A stretch of DNA of 64,000 bases from Nitrospirota bacterium (GTDB lineage: Bacteria; Nitrospirota; Thermodesulfovibrionia; Thermodesulfovibrionales; SM23-35), in assembly GCA_040754395.1 (NCBI GenBank), contig JBFMCL010000009.1, forward strand, positions 47,658-111,657, read 5' to 3'. The notes beneath the pieces are model-generated. The model did not search any database. It worked only from the letters and a program-made list of their open reading frames with translations, and had not been told where the DNA came from. This document shows positions 1-9,135 of the stretch, one piece after another (the first letter of the stretch is position 1; each line of letters begins with the position of its first letter). A program made the position numbers and the translations under genes.

Positions 1-1
1 T

Positions 2-499
2 CCTGTAGTGGCTGATGCCGTGGTGACCCGGCAACGCGGGGTGTTGATAGGCGTGCAGGTGGCTGACTGTGTTCCGGTTCTTCTCCATGACACAAAACAC
101 ACAGTCATCGGTGTGGTGCATGCGGGCTGGAGGGGCACTGCAGCGCAGATTGTGCAAAAGACTATTGCTGTCATGGTCACGCAGTGCGGGTCCCTTCAGG
201 AGAATGTTGTCATGGCCCTGGGCCCGAGCATCAGGGGCAGTTGCTACGAGGTCGGTGCTGAAGTCAAGGAGGCCGTATACAGGGCAACCGGCGAAGGAGA
301 ATACTACGTCCGCAGAGGGGAAAAATACTTCATTGACCTCGCTTCCGTGAACATGCTTCAGGCGATGTCCGCCGGCATCCCGGCGAAAAATATCTGGATA
401 TCAGGCGACTGTACCCACTGCAATCCTGAACATTACTACTCTTTCAGGTTCAGCGGAGAGTGCAACGGGAGTCAGGGCGGATTTATTGGGATATTCTGA
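2..499 (+). CDS. pgeF: PgeF/YfiH-family protein (laccase-domain), 5' end cut by window
   Basis: The reading frame is open from base 2 of the window, so the gene begins upstream and only about the last 165 residues are present. It belongs to the YfiH/PgeF family, once called multicopper polyphenol oxidases and now tied to purine nucleoside cleavage and to editing of peptidoglycan precursors. The zinc/metal signature residues are visible: ADC in VADCVPVLL, the histidine of HAGWRGT, and the C-terminal CTHC...YYSFR block that ends this family. It overlaps the ORF of the next gene only if that gene used an upstream TTG; with the ATG chosen there, the two are 10 bases apart. Family assignment is firm; the exact substrate here is unknown. 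Confidence 0.9.
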   Translation, partial: PVVADAVVTRQRGVLIGVQVADCVPVLLHDTKHTVIGVVHAGWRGTAAQIVQKTIAVMVTQCGSLQENVVMALGPSIRGSCYEVGAEVKEAVYRATGEGEYYVRRGEKYFIDLASVNMLQAMSAGIPAKNIWISGDCTHCNPEHYYSFRFSGECNGSQGGFIGIF

Positions 500-509
500 G
501 ACTTCCGGG

Positions 510-956
510 ATGAGAAAGCACTTTATCAGTCACGGTCCCGATGAAACAAAAAAGATCGGGGCAGAAATCGGGAGATTATTGAGGCCGGGTGATGTCGTAG
601 GTCTCTATGGCGAGCTGGGCGCCGGAAAGACTACACTTATTAAAGGTATCGCCAGTGTACTGGGTTTAAATGAGAGGGAAATTGCCAGTGCCAGCTTTAC
701 GATCATCGCTGAATACGAAACTGTACCTCCTCTGGCACATATTGATCTGTACAGGGTCGAAAATCAGACTGAGCTGGATGAACTGGGGTTATGGGAATAT
801 CTCGGAGGCGACTGCATTACGGTCGTAGAATGGGCGGAGAGGGCTGCTGCATTGCTGCCGGAGGATTTGATTAAGATAACCTTGGAATACTCTGGTGAAA
901 ATTCACGGGAGATAGTGATTGAGGGAAATTATGAAAAACATAGGGATAATCTCTAA
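510..956 (+). CDS. tsaE: tRNA threonylcarbamoyladenosine biosynthesis ATPase TsaE
   Basis: TsaE (YjeE) is the small ATPase that works with TsaB and TsaD to make the t6A37 modification of ANN-decoding tRNAs. The 148-residue product has the Walker A loop GELGAGKTT near residue 35, the HIDLYR motif and the VVEWAER motif typical of the family, and its length is normal. I start at the ATG at 510, which gives the usual N-terminus; an in-frame TTG at 486 would overlap pgeF and adds residues that do not look like the family. The 3' end overlaps nadK by 26 bases, so the two are probably translated from one message. tsaB and tsaD are not in this window. Confidence 0.93.
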   Translation: MRKHFISHGPDETKKIGAEIGRLLRPGDVVGLYGELGAGKTTLIKGIASVLGLNEREIASASFTIIAEYETVPPLAHIDLYRVENQTELDELGLWEYLGGDCITVVEWAERAAALLPEDLIKITLEYSGENSREIVIEGNYEKHRDNL

Positions 957-1782
957 GACAGGACAACCCGATCCAGTCGAAATACTCCAGAAACTCTTGC
1001 CCTGGCTCAAACAAAAGGGGTGCGTGTCATATGTGGACAGTGAGACCGCGGCAGTCCTGAACATAGAAGGGACGCCCCGCACGCAGATACCTTTACTCTC
1101 GGATATTATCGTTGTTCTAGGCGGAGACGGCACCATGCTGAGCGCAGCACGGCTTGTTGGTGAAAAAGGGGTCCCTATACTTGGAGTAAATATTGGAGGT
1201 CTCGGCTTCCTGACCGCTGTGCACAGGGATGACATATATCAGGTTCTCGATCAGGTTCTTACCGGCGAGTGTTCCGTTGAGGAACGTATTATGCTCAAGG
1301 CCTGTGTTATCAGGCACAGTGAATGCATTGCAGATTATATTGTTGTCAACGACGTGGTGGTGAACAAAGGAGCCCTGGCACGGATAATAGATCTCGAAAC
1401 CTATATCAATCATAATTTTGTCGCGACTTTCAAGGCAGACGGCCTGATAATTTCTACACCGACAGGGTCAACGGCATATGCACTTTCTGCCGGGGGACCT
1501 ATCTTGTACCCCACTCTGCGGAGCATTATTCTTGCACCGATATGTCCCCATACTCTTACCAACAGGCCGATTGTTCTTCCGGATGAGGTATTGGTCGAAA
1601 TAGTACTCAAATCCCGGAATGAAGACGTCTTTCTTACCATAGACGGCCAGGTGGGATTCTCTTTGCGACAGGGTGATACTGTTGAGGTACGAAAGTCCGA
1701 GTTCAAGGCCAGGTTTTTTGTCCCCTGTGAACGGGATTATTATCATATTCTGAGAACAAAACTGAAGTGGGGAGAAAGATGA
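931..1782 (+). CDS. nadK: NAD kinase
   Basis: Cytoplasmic ATP (or polyphosphate)-dependent NAD kinase that makes NADP. The 283-residue product carries the GGDGT motif at residues 64-68, NIGGLGFLTAV, and the PTGSTAYALSAGGP loop, which together define the family. The ATG at 931 is preceded by GAGGGA with good spacing; a TTG at 919 in the same frame is less likely. It overlaps the end of tsaE by 26 bases, suggesting coupled translation. The window also holds nadE and nadC far downstream, so three steps of pyridine-nucleotide metabolism are encoded here, although not in one operon. Confidence 0.95.
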   Translation: MKNIGIISKTGQPDPVEILQKLLPWLKQKGCVSYVDSETAAVLNIEGTPRTQIPLLSDIIVVLGGDGTMLSAARLVGEKGVPILGVNIGGLGFLTAVHRDDIYQVLDQVLTGECSVEERIMLKACVIRHSECIADYIVVNDVVVNKGALARIIDLETYINHNFVATFKADGLIISTPTGSTAYALSAGGPILYPTLRSIILAPICPHTLTNRPIVLPDEVLVEIVLKSRNEDVFLTIDGQVGFSLRQGDTVEVRKSEFKARFFVPCERDYYHILRTKLKWGER

Positions 1783-1808
1783 GTGCCACCCGTGGCATTT
1801 AGCACAGC

Positions 1809-2519
1809 ATGAAGGACGCAAAGGTGCAGGAAAAAGATTTGATCGAGAACCTGAAAAAAAGTATTGCGTTTTTTCAGGCACTGGGTGTTGAAACCCTCCC
1901 GATCAGAGTTCAAGAAATGGGCAGAGAGCCAGTCACCATGAGAATGCCGGCCGGAAACCCCAGGGATGCCCTCAAAACCTTACAGGAGGAGATCGGTGAC
2001 TGCAGGAGATGCAAACTTAGCCAGAAAAGGACGACCATCGTGTTTGGCGAGGGAAATCCGGAGGCCGAACTCATGTTCATCGGGGAAGCGCCCGGAAGGG
2101 AGGAGGATTTGCAGGCAAGACCCTTTGTGGGAGATGCGGGGAAATTGCTTACACGTTTGATCGAAAAGATGGGATACAGGCGGCAGGATGTCTACATTGC
2201 CAATATTGTGAAATGCAGGCCGCCGATGAACCGCGACCCTGAACCTGACGAGATCGAATGTTGCAGAGGATTTCTGGAAAGTCAGATAACAATCATCAGA
2301 CCCAAGGTTATTGTGGCACTTGGGAGAGTATCTGCACTCACCCTCATCGGAAATGACAAATTGAAGATAACCGCAATACGGGGTAAGTTTTTTGACTATA
2401 AGGGAATACCTTTTATGCCTACCTTCCATCCTGCCTACCTCATCAGAAACCCGAAGGACAAATGGCTGACATGGAGCGATATGCAGGAAGTGCTCGAACG
2501 ACTGGGAAAGAAAGGATAA
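1809..2519 (+). CDS. Family 4 (Fe-S) uracil-DNA glycosylase
   Basis: Type-4 uracil-DNA glycosylase, a base-excision repair enzyme that removes deaminated cytosine. The catalytic block GEAPGREED lies at residues 92-100 and the HPAY motif near residue 210. Four cysteines that would hold the [4Fe-4S] cluster are visible: C65 and C68 (CRRC), C136 (IVKCRPP) and C151/C152. The N-terminal 55 residues ahead of the first cysteine pair are an extension seen in several family-4 members. It sits 26 bases after nadK and 6 bases before the next gene, in the same rightward run. A second deaminated-DNA repair candidate (EndoQ type) lies at 15413. No canonical Shine-Dalgarno is obvious before the ATG. Confidence 0.93.
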   Translation: MKDAKVQEKDLIENLKKSIAFFQALGVETLPIRVQEMGREPVTMRMPAGNPRDALKTLQEEIGDCRRCKLSQKRTTIVFGEGNPEAELMFIGEAPGREEDLQARPFVGDAGKLLTRLIEKMGYRRQDVYIANIVKCRPPMNRDPEPDEIECCRGFLESQITIIRPKVIVALGRVSALTLIGNDKLKITAIRGKFFDYKGIPFMPTFHPAYLIRNPKDKWLTWSDMQEVLERLGKKG

Positions 2520-2525
2520 TGCAGG

Positions 2526-3458
2526 ATGAAGACAACGCTTCTGGGAATTGTTATCCTTGCTGTCCTTCAGTTTCCGCATGTTGCACGTGGAGCAACAGTC
2601 GATCGTGTACTTGCGACTGTGGGCGAAGAAGTGATTACCATCGCGGACTACCGGCAATTTGTAAAAGGGATCGGGGAAATACCTCTTGCTGACGAGATTG
2701 ATGAGGATATTTTGAAAAGGTTTATAGAGGAAAAAATCATCATCCATGAGGCCAGGAAGAAGGGGATAGAGGCAGATGAAGCTGATATTGACCTGGCCAT
2801 CGAAGAGTTCAAAGCAATGAATAGCCTTTCTGATGAGGATCTGACAGTTTTTTTGCAGGAGGAAAATATCAGCATGAAGGAGTACCGGAATATGCTGAAA
2901 GACAGACTGGTAATATCCCGTCTTGTAAGCCTTGAGGTGGACTCAAAGGTTATCATAGAGGAAAAAGAAATGGAAGATTTCTATCAGACACATAAGAAGG
3001 ATTTTCTGAGTACCCCGGAAACTCTCAGAATACATGCCATCTTTCTCAGGCTGAACAATGATGCAACGGTTACCGAGATTACTGACCTGAAGAGAAAGGC
3101 GTTGAAAATAGCTTCTCTCCTGGATGAGGGGTACAGCTTTGACATGCTTGTGGAAGAGTATTCAGATGAACCACTCAAGAGTCAGGATGGGCTGCTCGGC
3201 ACTTTCGTCAGAGGATCGCTGGTTGCCCCCCTGGATGGAACAGCGTTTGCCTTGAAGGAGGGGGAAGTGAGCGAACCTGTGTGGGTCAGTGAAGGCGCAT
3301 ATATCCTGAAACTCAAAGAAAGGACCCCGGAGAAATTCAGACAGTATAAGGAAGTCAGAGGTGAACTGCGCAATGCCCTGTATGAACAAAAAAGGGAGCA
3401 GATGTTCAATTTTTGGCTTAAAACGCTATGGGAAAAGTCTTCTGTCTCAGTAAAATAA
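2526..3458 (+). CDS. SurA-like periplasmic peptidyl-prolyl isomerase (PpiC domain)
   Basis: A 310-residue exported protein: hydrophobic signal peptide at residues 1-22, a SurA N-terminal chaperone-like helical region to about residue 150, then a parvulin (PpiC) domain around residues 160-260 with the LRIHAIFLR and LGTFVRGSL segments expected for this fold. The likely role is periplasmic folding of outer-membrane proteins. It is one parvulin domain shorter than E. coli SurA, which is common outside gammaproteobacteria. It follows the glycosylase gene by 6 bases and overlaps the next gene by 31 bases. The following gene also contains a SurA-like C-terminal half, so the pair may work together; that pairing is inference. 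Confidence 0.85.
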   Translation: MKTTLLGIVILAVLQFPHVARGATVDRVLATVGEEVITIADYRQFVKGIGEIPLADEIDEDILKRFIEEKIIIHEARKKGIEADEADIDLAIEEFKAMNSLSDEDLTVFLQEENISMKEYRNMLKDRLVISRLVSLEVDSKVIIEEKEMEDFYQTHKKDFLSTPETLRIHAIFLRLNNDATVTEITDLKRKALKIASLLDEGYSFDMLVEEYSDEPLKSQDGLLGTFVRGSLVAPLDGTAFALKEGEVSEPVWVSEGAYILKLKERTPEKFRQYKEVRGELRNALYEQKREQMFNFWLKTLWEKSSVSVK

Positions 3459-4645
3459 ATCAGAAATTATTTCCGTTCATGGTGTTCATGATGCTTGCTG
3501 CTGCAGATGCGCAGGCGGCAATGAATGAATATGCACTTTTCGACAAGGGATATAATGCATACCTGTCCTATATGCCGGAAAAGGCAGTTGAAGAATTCAG
3601 GACTTTCCTGAAGGAGTTTCCGAAAAGTTCAGCGGCAGATGCTGCCATGTACTGGCTCGGCAAATCCCTCCTCCGGCTCAATTCCGCTGATGAGGCAAAA
3701 AACGTTTTTTCTGCCCTGCAGCAGCAGTTCCCGAAGAGTCCTTTTATTGCATATGCGGCACGGGAAATCGCACAGATCGGCAGACCGAAAGATCCCGGAA
3801 CGCACGGCGTTGTATCAGCCGATGATATGAAGAAGGAGAAGGATATTGCGGATGAAAAGCTGCTGGAAACAGAAAGACAGATCAAGCTCATGGAGGAAGA
3901 GATTCTGAACGCAGCAGAGGAGCGGGAAAATCTCAGGGCGCTTCTGGAAGGAGAGAAAAAGCAGTCGGAAGAGTTGCGGTCTGAGATAACCGGGTATGAA
4001 ACAATTATCTCGTACATGGTAAATTCCTCTTTTGTCCTCACCAAACTGGGAGTCAGGGAGGTGCTCTGGCGGACTGGAAATATCCTCGATGATTATATCA
4101 ATGAGAACATACTCTATGAAACGGCAAGAACTCTCGGGATATCTGAAGATGCAAAGTATCAGCAGGATATGATCGATACGCACAAGTTCACCCGGCAACA
4201 GGCTGAATATCTTGCAAGATTCCTCGCTATCTCCAGCCTCATAAACACGAAGCTCAGGGAAATGCCGGAAGACATTACGGAAGACAGAGTCATTGAGATG
4301 CTGGATGTGAGATACGAACAGACTGACAAATATACAAAGATCATGCTCTCGGAGAGACTGATAAAAATGGCAAAAAGCGGAACATCTTTTCAGGACGTTC
4401 ATCAGTCATATCCTGATGTTGCAAAATTCAGCTTCCGCAGGTTCCATGAGCTTGAGAAAACCATCAGGGACAGAATCCAGAATTTAGGTATCGGGGATAT
4501 AGAAATTATCTGGTCGGAGGACGGGTATGTGATTGCAAAGCCTATTGTGCGCACACCTGACTTTCATCCGGACAGTGAAGTTCTCCCCGAGACGAAAAAA
4601 AGGATAAAAGCCCTTATCGGAGAATTGCTTCGAGAAAAGAAATGA
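3428..4645 (+). CDS. Exported TPR/coiled-coil protein with SurA-like C-terminal region
   Basis: A 405-residue protein not matching a named family that I recognise. It opens with an exported-looking N-terminus (hydrophobic to about residue 30), then a pair of TPR-like repeats (YNAYLSYMPEKAVEEFRTFL and the AADAAMYWLGKSLLRL segment) resembling the YbgF/CpoB C-terminal repeat, then a charged coiled coil at about residues 135-185, and finally about 200 residues resembling the N-terminal helical part of SurA/PpiC proteins (ILYETARTLGIS). No clear catalytic parvulin motif is visible. Translation may begin at 3428, overlapping the previous gene by 31 bases, or at the ATG at 3479. An envelope-assembly accessory role is inference. 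Confidence 0.65.
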   Translation: MGKVFCLSKINQKLFPFMVFMMLAAADAQAAMNEYALFDKGYNAYLSYMPEKAVEEFRTFLKEFPKSSAADAAMYWLGKSLLRLNSADEAKNVFSALQQQFPKSPFIAYAAREIAQIGRPKDPGTHGVVSADDMKKEKDIADEKLLETERQIKLMEEEILNAAEERENLRALLEGEKKQSEELRSEITGYETIISYMVNSSFVLTKLGVREVLWRTGNILDDYINENILYETARTLGISEDAKYQQDMIDTHKFTRQQAEYLARFLAISSLINTKLREMPEDITEDRVIEMLDVRYEQTDKYTKIMLSERLIKMAKSGTSFQDVHQSYPDVAKFSFRRFHELEKTIRDRIQNLGIGDIEIIWSEDGYVIAKPIVRTPDFHPDSEVLPETKKRIKALIGELLREKK

Positions 4646-4713
4646 AGCATCGGTCTTGCTATGCAGAGAGACGGCGGGTTCATTATCCCTGCACAACGAG
4701 GAGCGGCTACCCC

Positions 4714-6618
4714 TCACATCTTTCTGACCGTTTCTGTCCGAACAGAAATAAATCTGTAGAATCTGTATGACATATCTGTCAGGACGATTATCGCAAGCGC
4801 AGCCATCAGCAGCACAAGGAACGCATCTATCTGGAATGTGAGTGCCTCGGCCTTCGAGGCAGCCTTCAACGCCTTACCTCTGAATATCCAGAGCAGTTCC
4901 CACGATGCGGTAAGGGTGGTGGTAAACATGAAGACCATGGGAAGGAAAGTCACCCATGCATACCGGACCTTCCCTGATTTGACGAGAAACATTGTCCCAA
5001 CCCCAAAGGCAATTGCGGCAAGGAGTTGATTCGCAACGCCGAACATCGGCCAGATGGAGGAAACATTCCCGGAATGAATGAGATACCCCCAGGCACAGAC
5101 AACCAGAAAGCTCGCACCAAGATTGCCGGGTAACCAGCCGGTCTTTGCAAGTGGCGTGTATATCTTTCCTCCGAGTTCCTGCAGCAGAAACCGTGCGACC
5201 CGTGTGCCAGCATCAACCGTTGTGAGGATGAACAGCGCTTCGAACATCAGAGCGAAATTATACCAGTAAGGCATGAGTCCCTTCATGCCCGGAATGCCCG
5301 AAAGGATTGAAGCCATGCCAACTGCAAGAGAAACCGCACCGCCCGGTCTCCCTGCCACATCAGTTCCTATCATCGACGAATATTCGCTGATTCTTTCAGC
5401 AGGGAAGCCAAAATCCGCTATTGCCTCCAGAGACAGGTTGGTATTGATGGCAAAATAATCACCCGGTATCAGGATAGTTGCAGCGATAAGCGCCATTACA
5501 GCCACAAAGCCCTCAACCAGCATTGCACCATATCCGATAAACGGAATATCTTTCTCGTTCATGAGCATTTTGGGGGTTGTCCCTGAAGATATAAGGGAAT
5601 GAAATCCTGAAATGGCGCCGCAGGCAATGGTGATGAACATAAAGGGGAATAAGGTGCCGGGGATAATGGGACCTCCTCCCTGAGCGAACCTCGTAACAGA
5701 AGGCATCTGTATATCTGGCGCAATAAGCATTACCCCGATGGCAAGCAGGAGCATTGTGCCTATCTTCATGTAGGTCGAAAGATAATCCCGTGGGACGAGC
5801 AGAAGCCAGACAGGCAGCGCAGACGCGATGAACCCGTATGCGGCAAGCGAAAATACCATTGTGTTTCTTGAGAGGTTGAACAGGGGATCGAGGAATGAAC
5901 CGGGGATATAATGGCCGGAGAAGACCGCAAAGAGCAGGAGTATGACCCCGATCACACTCACCTCGCCGACTTTCCCGGGTCTGATACGATAGAGGTAGAT
6001 TCCCATAAACAACGCTATGGGAATAGTAAGTGCAATGGTAAATGTGCCCCAAGGGCTCTTCACAAGGGCATTTACCACTGCCAGGCCGAGACCGGCAAGG
6101 GCGACGATAAGAATGAAAAGAATCGCCAGTGCTGCGGCAATCCCGCCCACGGGACCTATTTCATCCCTTGCGATCTGCGCAAGAGATTTCCCTCCCCTTC
6201 TTACTGAAGCAAACAGGATTACCATGTCATGCACAGCTCCGCCGACTGTTGCACCTATCAGTATCCAGAGGAATCCCGGGAGGAAACCAAACTGGGCCGC
6301 AAGCATGGGACCTATTAGGGGGCCTGCACCTGCAATCGCGGCAAAGTGGTGACCGAAGAGCACCCAGCGGTTTGTGGGCTGATAATCAATTCCGTCGAAC
6401 AGTTTCTTTGCAGGGGTAGTACGGTTTCGATCAAGGGTGAGGACCTTTGCGGCAAGAAAGGAAGCGTAAAATCTGTATGATATGGCATAGAAACATCCGG
6501 CAGCAACAAGCAGCCAGAGGGCGTTCACCTTTTCCGAAGGGTGAATAACCTCTGTTATGACCGCGAGAGACAATGCGACCGCAAAGGAAATGAGAATCCA
6601 GATGACCTTTTGCAGCAT
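4714..6618 (-). CDS. cstA: Carbon starvation protein CstA (peptide/pyruvate transporter family)
   Basis: A 634-residue integral membrane protein of the CstA family, proton-coupled carriers linked to pyruvate or peptide uptake when carbon is scarce. Family blocks are clear: FYASFLAAKVLTLD, GHHFAAIAGAGPLIGP, and GATVGGAVHDMVILF in the first third, with many hydrophobic segments throughout. It is at the shorter end of the family (E. coli CstA is about 700 residues). The ATG at 6618 is used; the next upstream gene on the same strand ends 8 bases away. It converges on the SurA-like gene across a 68-base gap. The substrate cannot be decided from sequence. Confidence 0.93.
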   Translation of the reverse strand: MLQKVIWILISFAVALSLAVITEVIHPSEKVNALWLLVAAGCFYAISYRFYASFLAAKVLTLDRNRTTPAKKLFDGIDYQPTNRWVLFGHHFAAIAGAGPLIGPMLAAQFGFLPGFLWILIGATVGGAVHDMVILFASVRRGGKSLAQIARDEIGPVGGIAAALAILFILIVALAGLGLAVVNALVKSPWGTFTIALTIPIALFMGIYLYRIRPGKVGEVSVIGVILLLFAVFSGHYIPGSFLDPLFNLSRNTMVFSLAAYGFIASALPVWLLLVPRDYLSTYMKIGTMLLLAIGVMLIAPDIQMPSVTRFAQGGGPIIPGTLFPFMFITIACGAISGFHSLISSGTTPKMLMNEKDIPFIGYGAMLVEGFVAVMALIAATILIPGDYFAINTNLSLEAIADFGFPAERISEYSSMIGTDVAGRPGGAVSLAVGMASILSGIPGMKGLMPYWYNFALMFEALFILTTVDAGTRVARFLLQELGGKIYTPLAKTGWLPGNLGASFLVVCAWGYLIHSGNVSSIWPMFGVANQLLAAIAFGVGTMFLVKSGKVRYAWVTFLPMVFMFTTTLTASWELLWIFRGKALKAASKAEALTFQIDAFLVLLMAALAIIVLTDMSYRFYRFISVRTETVRKM

Positions 6619-6626
6619 ATGATATC

Positions 6627-6917
6627 TTATGAATTCCTGTAGAAGCCTCTATCAGGCATCTGATAGACGAAATATTCCGAGTCAACATCATAAAGGGGAC
6701 TCATGAGGAAATTTACCTCACCCTCATACTTCTGGGCAATCGTCAGCAAGTTCTGATGTATGACATTCCATTCATTCTGGGAATCTGCCTCGAGTATATA
6801 AAATGACGGGAGGAGACGAAGCCAGGAATACCCGCGGAACACCTCGATCAATGTATTATTGATTTCTTCGTATTGAGTAACTGTTGGAGTAATCTCCCAT
6901 GACACGACGAAATGCAT
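6627..6917 (-). CDS. Small conserved-looking hypothetical protein
   Basis: A 96-residue protein I do not recognise. It has alternating beta and alpha segments (HFVVSWEI, then EEINNTLIEVF, then LLPSFYILEA) that suggest a small ferredoxin-like alpha/beta fold, with no signal peptide, cysteine motif or membrane segment. An AGAGGATA ribosome site precedes the ATG. It sits 8 bases upstream of cstA on the same strand and 50 bases downstream of the THEP1 gene, so it is probably cotranscribed with cstA. No function is proposed. Confidence 0.6.
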   Translation of the reverse strand: MHFVVSWEITPTVTQYEEINNTLIEVFRGYSWLRLLPSFYILEADSQNEWNVIHQNLLTIAQKYEGEVNFLMSPLYDVDSEYFVYQMPDRGFYRNS

Positions 6918-6967
6918 TCACTATTGTATCCTCTTTTGTGAGGAAAAAGCTCCCCGGAATCCATCGG

Positions 6968-7531
6968 TCACTGGTTGCATGAGCCTCTTTGCCATGTGTC
7001 CCGGCGTTTGGGTTCTATAACCCGCAAGATATCCGGTATCAGCGTATCCCTGTTAGCAATTGAAATTTCAAAGAGTGTGACATCCGCCCGATTTTTTACC
7101 TCGGCAATCAGACCACCGCCTTTCATGGAAATAGTCGCGATGCACATAAGGTCCGAATCAAGAATATCCCTTATCAGTCTCCTGAATACCCCGGACAAGC
7201 ATTCCATTTTTCCTATTTCGTCGATAATGATCAGAGCAGTATGTTCTGAAAGGAACGGGATAGCAGTGAGGAAGTCCTCAAAACCCTTAACATCTACTCC
7301 ATACTTGCCTACTCTGTGCGGGCTTTTGATATCTGTGTGGGAGAGTATGCCTCGTGGTCCGGCAAGGCTGATAAGTTCGAATCCCGTTCTGACTCTATCC
7401 TGACGTATTTCCGCAGTGTAGAAACCGACCGGATTGAGCACCATCAGATGCCCGGCAAGTTTTCTGATGAGTGTTGTCTTGCCGACGCCCGGTTGTCCGG
7501 TAATGAGGATATGCTGTGCAGATACATGCAT
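6968..7531 (-). CDS. THEP1-family nucleoside-triphosphatase
   Basis: A 187-residue P-loop NTPase of the THEP1 (NTPase/kinase) family, known from Aquifex and archaea, which hydrolyses nucleoside triphosphates and whose biological role is unsettled. Walker A GQPGVGKTT is at residues 12-20, and the Walker B stretch LIIIDEIGKMECLS follows near residue 100, both diagnostic. Length is typical. The start ATG at 7531 sits about 70 bases from the outer stem of the repeat element at 7601. It appears to head a leftward group with the 96-residue gene and cstA. Confidence 0.9.
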   Translation of the reverse strand: MHVSAQHILITGQPGVGKTTLIRKLAGHLMVLNPVGFYTAEIRQDRVRTGFELISLAGPRGILSHTDIKSPHRVGKYGVDVKGFEDFLTAIPFLSEHTALIIIDEIGKMECLSGVFRRLIRDILDSDLMCIATISMKGGGLIAEVKNRADVTLFEISIANRDTLIPDILRVIEPKRRDTWQRGSCNQ

Positions 7532-7600
7532 AAGGATACTCTGCGTATATATACTACCCAGATCCAGTTATAAATAAACTCAAACATCTGATAACCAAGG

Positions 7601-7691
7601 CATTGCGAGTCCCGAAAGCATTCGGGACGTGGCAATCTCACATGAAAAAACGAGATTGCTTCGTTACACTCGCAATGATTATTATCGCTGG
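7601..7691. repeat. REP/MITE-like palindromic element, copy 1
   Basis: An outer 10-base inverted repeat (CATTGCGAGT at 7601-7610 with ACTCGCAATG at 7668-7677) encloses two inner hairpins: CCCGAA/TTCGGG at 7611-7626 and GCAATCTC/GAGATTGC at 7632-7659. A tail ATTATTATCGCTGGA follows to 7691. The whole can fold as a three-way junction. A diverged copy of the right half, with the same ATCGCTGGA tail, lies near 50046-50092 in opposite context. Such elements are dispersed through many bacterial genomes and give recognisable spurious peptides when translated. Whether it is mobile here is unknown. Confidence 0.7.
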
Positions 7692-7822
7692 ATTTGGGTA
7701 CTATTCCATTGCTCAGTGCACACTTGTCTGCATGCCACAGGAACGGCTTAGCCTCCTGATCATAGAGCATTTCACAGTCCGGTCTGCACCGCCAGTTTCA
7801 GAAAAAAAACCCTATCAGATCA

Positions 7823-9121
7823 TCACTTGACCCTGAAGGCCTCTGTGCCGATCAGTATGACCACTATTGCAGAGAGCACCGCTTTAATCGTGGCAGCAAG
7901 GAAGCCGATCAGAAAAGCCTTGCCCCCGGCTTTTTTCAGGTCATCAAAGGATATGTTGAGACCAACCCCTGCAAATCCGATGGCAAAGAATATCTGGAGG
8001 AACTGCTTGCCGAAAATGGTTCTGTGCTCCTCGGTGAAAACACCGAGCTCATTCAGTGTAACCATCGCGAAGAACCCAAGAATGAAGAGAGGAAATTTTT
8101 CTTTTATTACCTGCCAGGTATTGATCTTTTCCTTCTTCTCTCCGGAGGTCGCCTGCCTGATAACGTAGTACCAGATACAGAAGATAACGACCAGAGGGAT
8201 GAACCCGACCCGGACAATATTTATGATGTTTGCGGTAAGCAGTGAATCATGCCCATACCATGTTGCAGCAGCCACGAGCTGGGCGGTGTTCAGAATGGCA
8301 GTTCCTACCCATGCGCCGAAGACCGGCTCTGACATGCCGAGTGCCTTACCGATATATGGAAATGTAAAGAGGGCTACCGTTCCAAAAAGGAGAATTGTAC
8401 CGACTGCGTAAAAAAAGTCCCTCGGTTTGGCATTCACGACCGGTGCAACCGCGACCGCAGCGGAAACGCCGCAGATGCCGGTTCCGGCAGCCATGACCCC
8501 CATCAATCCATTGTCCTGCTTCATCTTTCTTCCAAGGACTGCTACCATGACTGTGGTGCCAAAAATAAACACCAGTACTAAAAGGAGGGCGAACACCCCG
8601 ACTTTCAGGAGATTCGACCAGAGATAATAGCCGCCGAGCAGGATAATTCCGGGCTTGATAACAGGCCGTGCGATGACTGCCCCTGGCTGAAAGATCTTCG
8701 GGAGCCCGATTGTATTCCGTATGAGCATTCCTCCCAGCAGAAGGATTGCAACATAGGTAAGCTGGAACTGTATCATCCTTTCACCAAACCGGAACCTGGA
8801 CTGAATTTTTTGTGTTGCCGCGAGAGCCTCGTAATCCTTTTCTTTGAGGAAATACGGTTTCTTTGGTTTTTCCTTTATCTCGCCACGCTCGAATGCAGCG
8901 ACTTTATCCTGATACTTTGCCTCGCCCGCAGCCTTATATTCAGAATACGGCAAAAAGACCCCGCCTTCTTTCTCAGACGCCTTCAGGATCTTTTCCGACT
9001 CCTGAAAATTCTTCTGCCATTTATGTATTGACTGGTCCCACTGGAGGGCCAGCCATCCCAGAATGATACAAAGAATAAAACCCGGTACATACTTTATGAT
9101 ACCGCCATTCGTATCTTGCAT
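7823..9121 (-). CDS. YeiH-family (UPF0324) putative anion/sulfate exporter
   Basis: A 432-residue polytopic membrane protein of the YeiH/UPF0324 family. The diagnostic blocks are present: GTTVMVAVLGRKM, the GTGICGVSAAVAVAPV loop, and GTAILNTAQLVAAA. Members are annotated as putative sulfate or sulfonate exporters, mostly by neighbourhood. Unusual here is a hydrophilic insertion of about 80 residues after the first membrane helix (residues 32-112, rich in Lys and Glu), so the protein is longer than the usual 330-350. It follows a 51-residue membrane protein gene on the same strand by 14 bases, and UspA genes lie upstream. The substrate is undetermined. Confidence 0.85.
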   Translation of the reverse strand: MQDTNGGIIKYVPGFILCIILGWLALQWDQSIHKWQKNFQESEKILKASEKEGGVFLPYSEYKAAGEAKYQDKVAAFERGEIKEKPKKPYFLKEKDYEALAATQKIQSRFRFGERMIQFQLTYVAILLLGGMLIRNTIGLPKIFQPGAVIARPVIKPGIILLGGYYLWSNLLKVGVFALLLVLVFIFGTTVMVAVLGRKMKQDNGLMGVMAAGTGICGVSAAVAVAPVVNAKPRDFFYAVGTILLFGTVALFTFPYIGKALGMSEPVFGAWVGTAILNTAQLVAAATWYGHDSLLTANIINIVRVGFIPLVVIFCIWYYVIRQATSGEKKEKINTWQVIKEKFPLFILGFFAMVTLNELGVFTEEHRTIFGKQFLQIFFAIGFAGVGLNISFDDLKKAGGKAFLIGFLAATIKAVLSAIVVILIGTEAFRVK

Positions 9122-9135
9122 TTATCGCCCCCCGT

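Noticed and set aside
1980..2747. A long minus-strand frame (255 codons) opposite the uracil glycosylase gene
   Set aside because: It is antisense to two well-supported genes, has no family features, and its codon pattern mirrors the forward frames.
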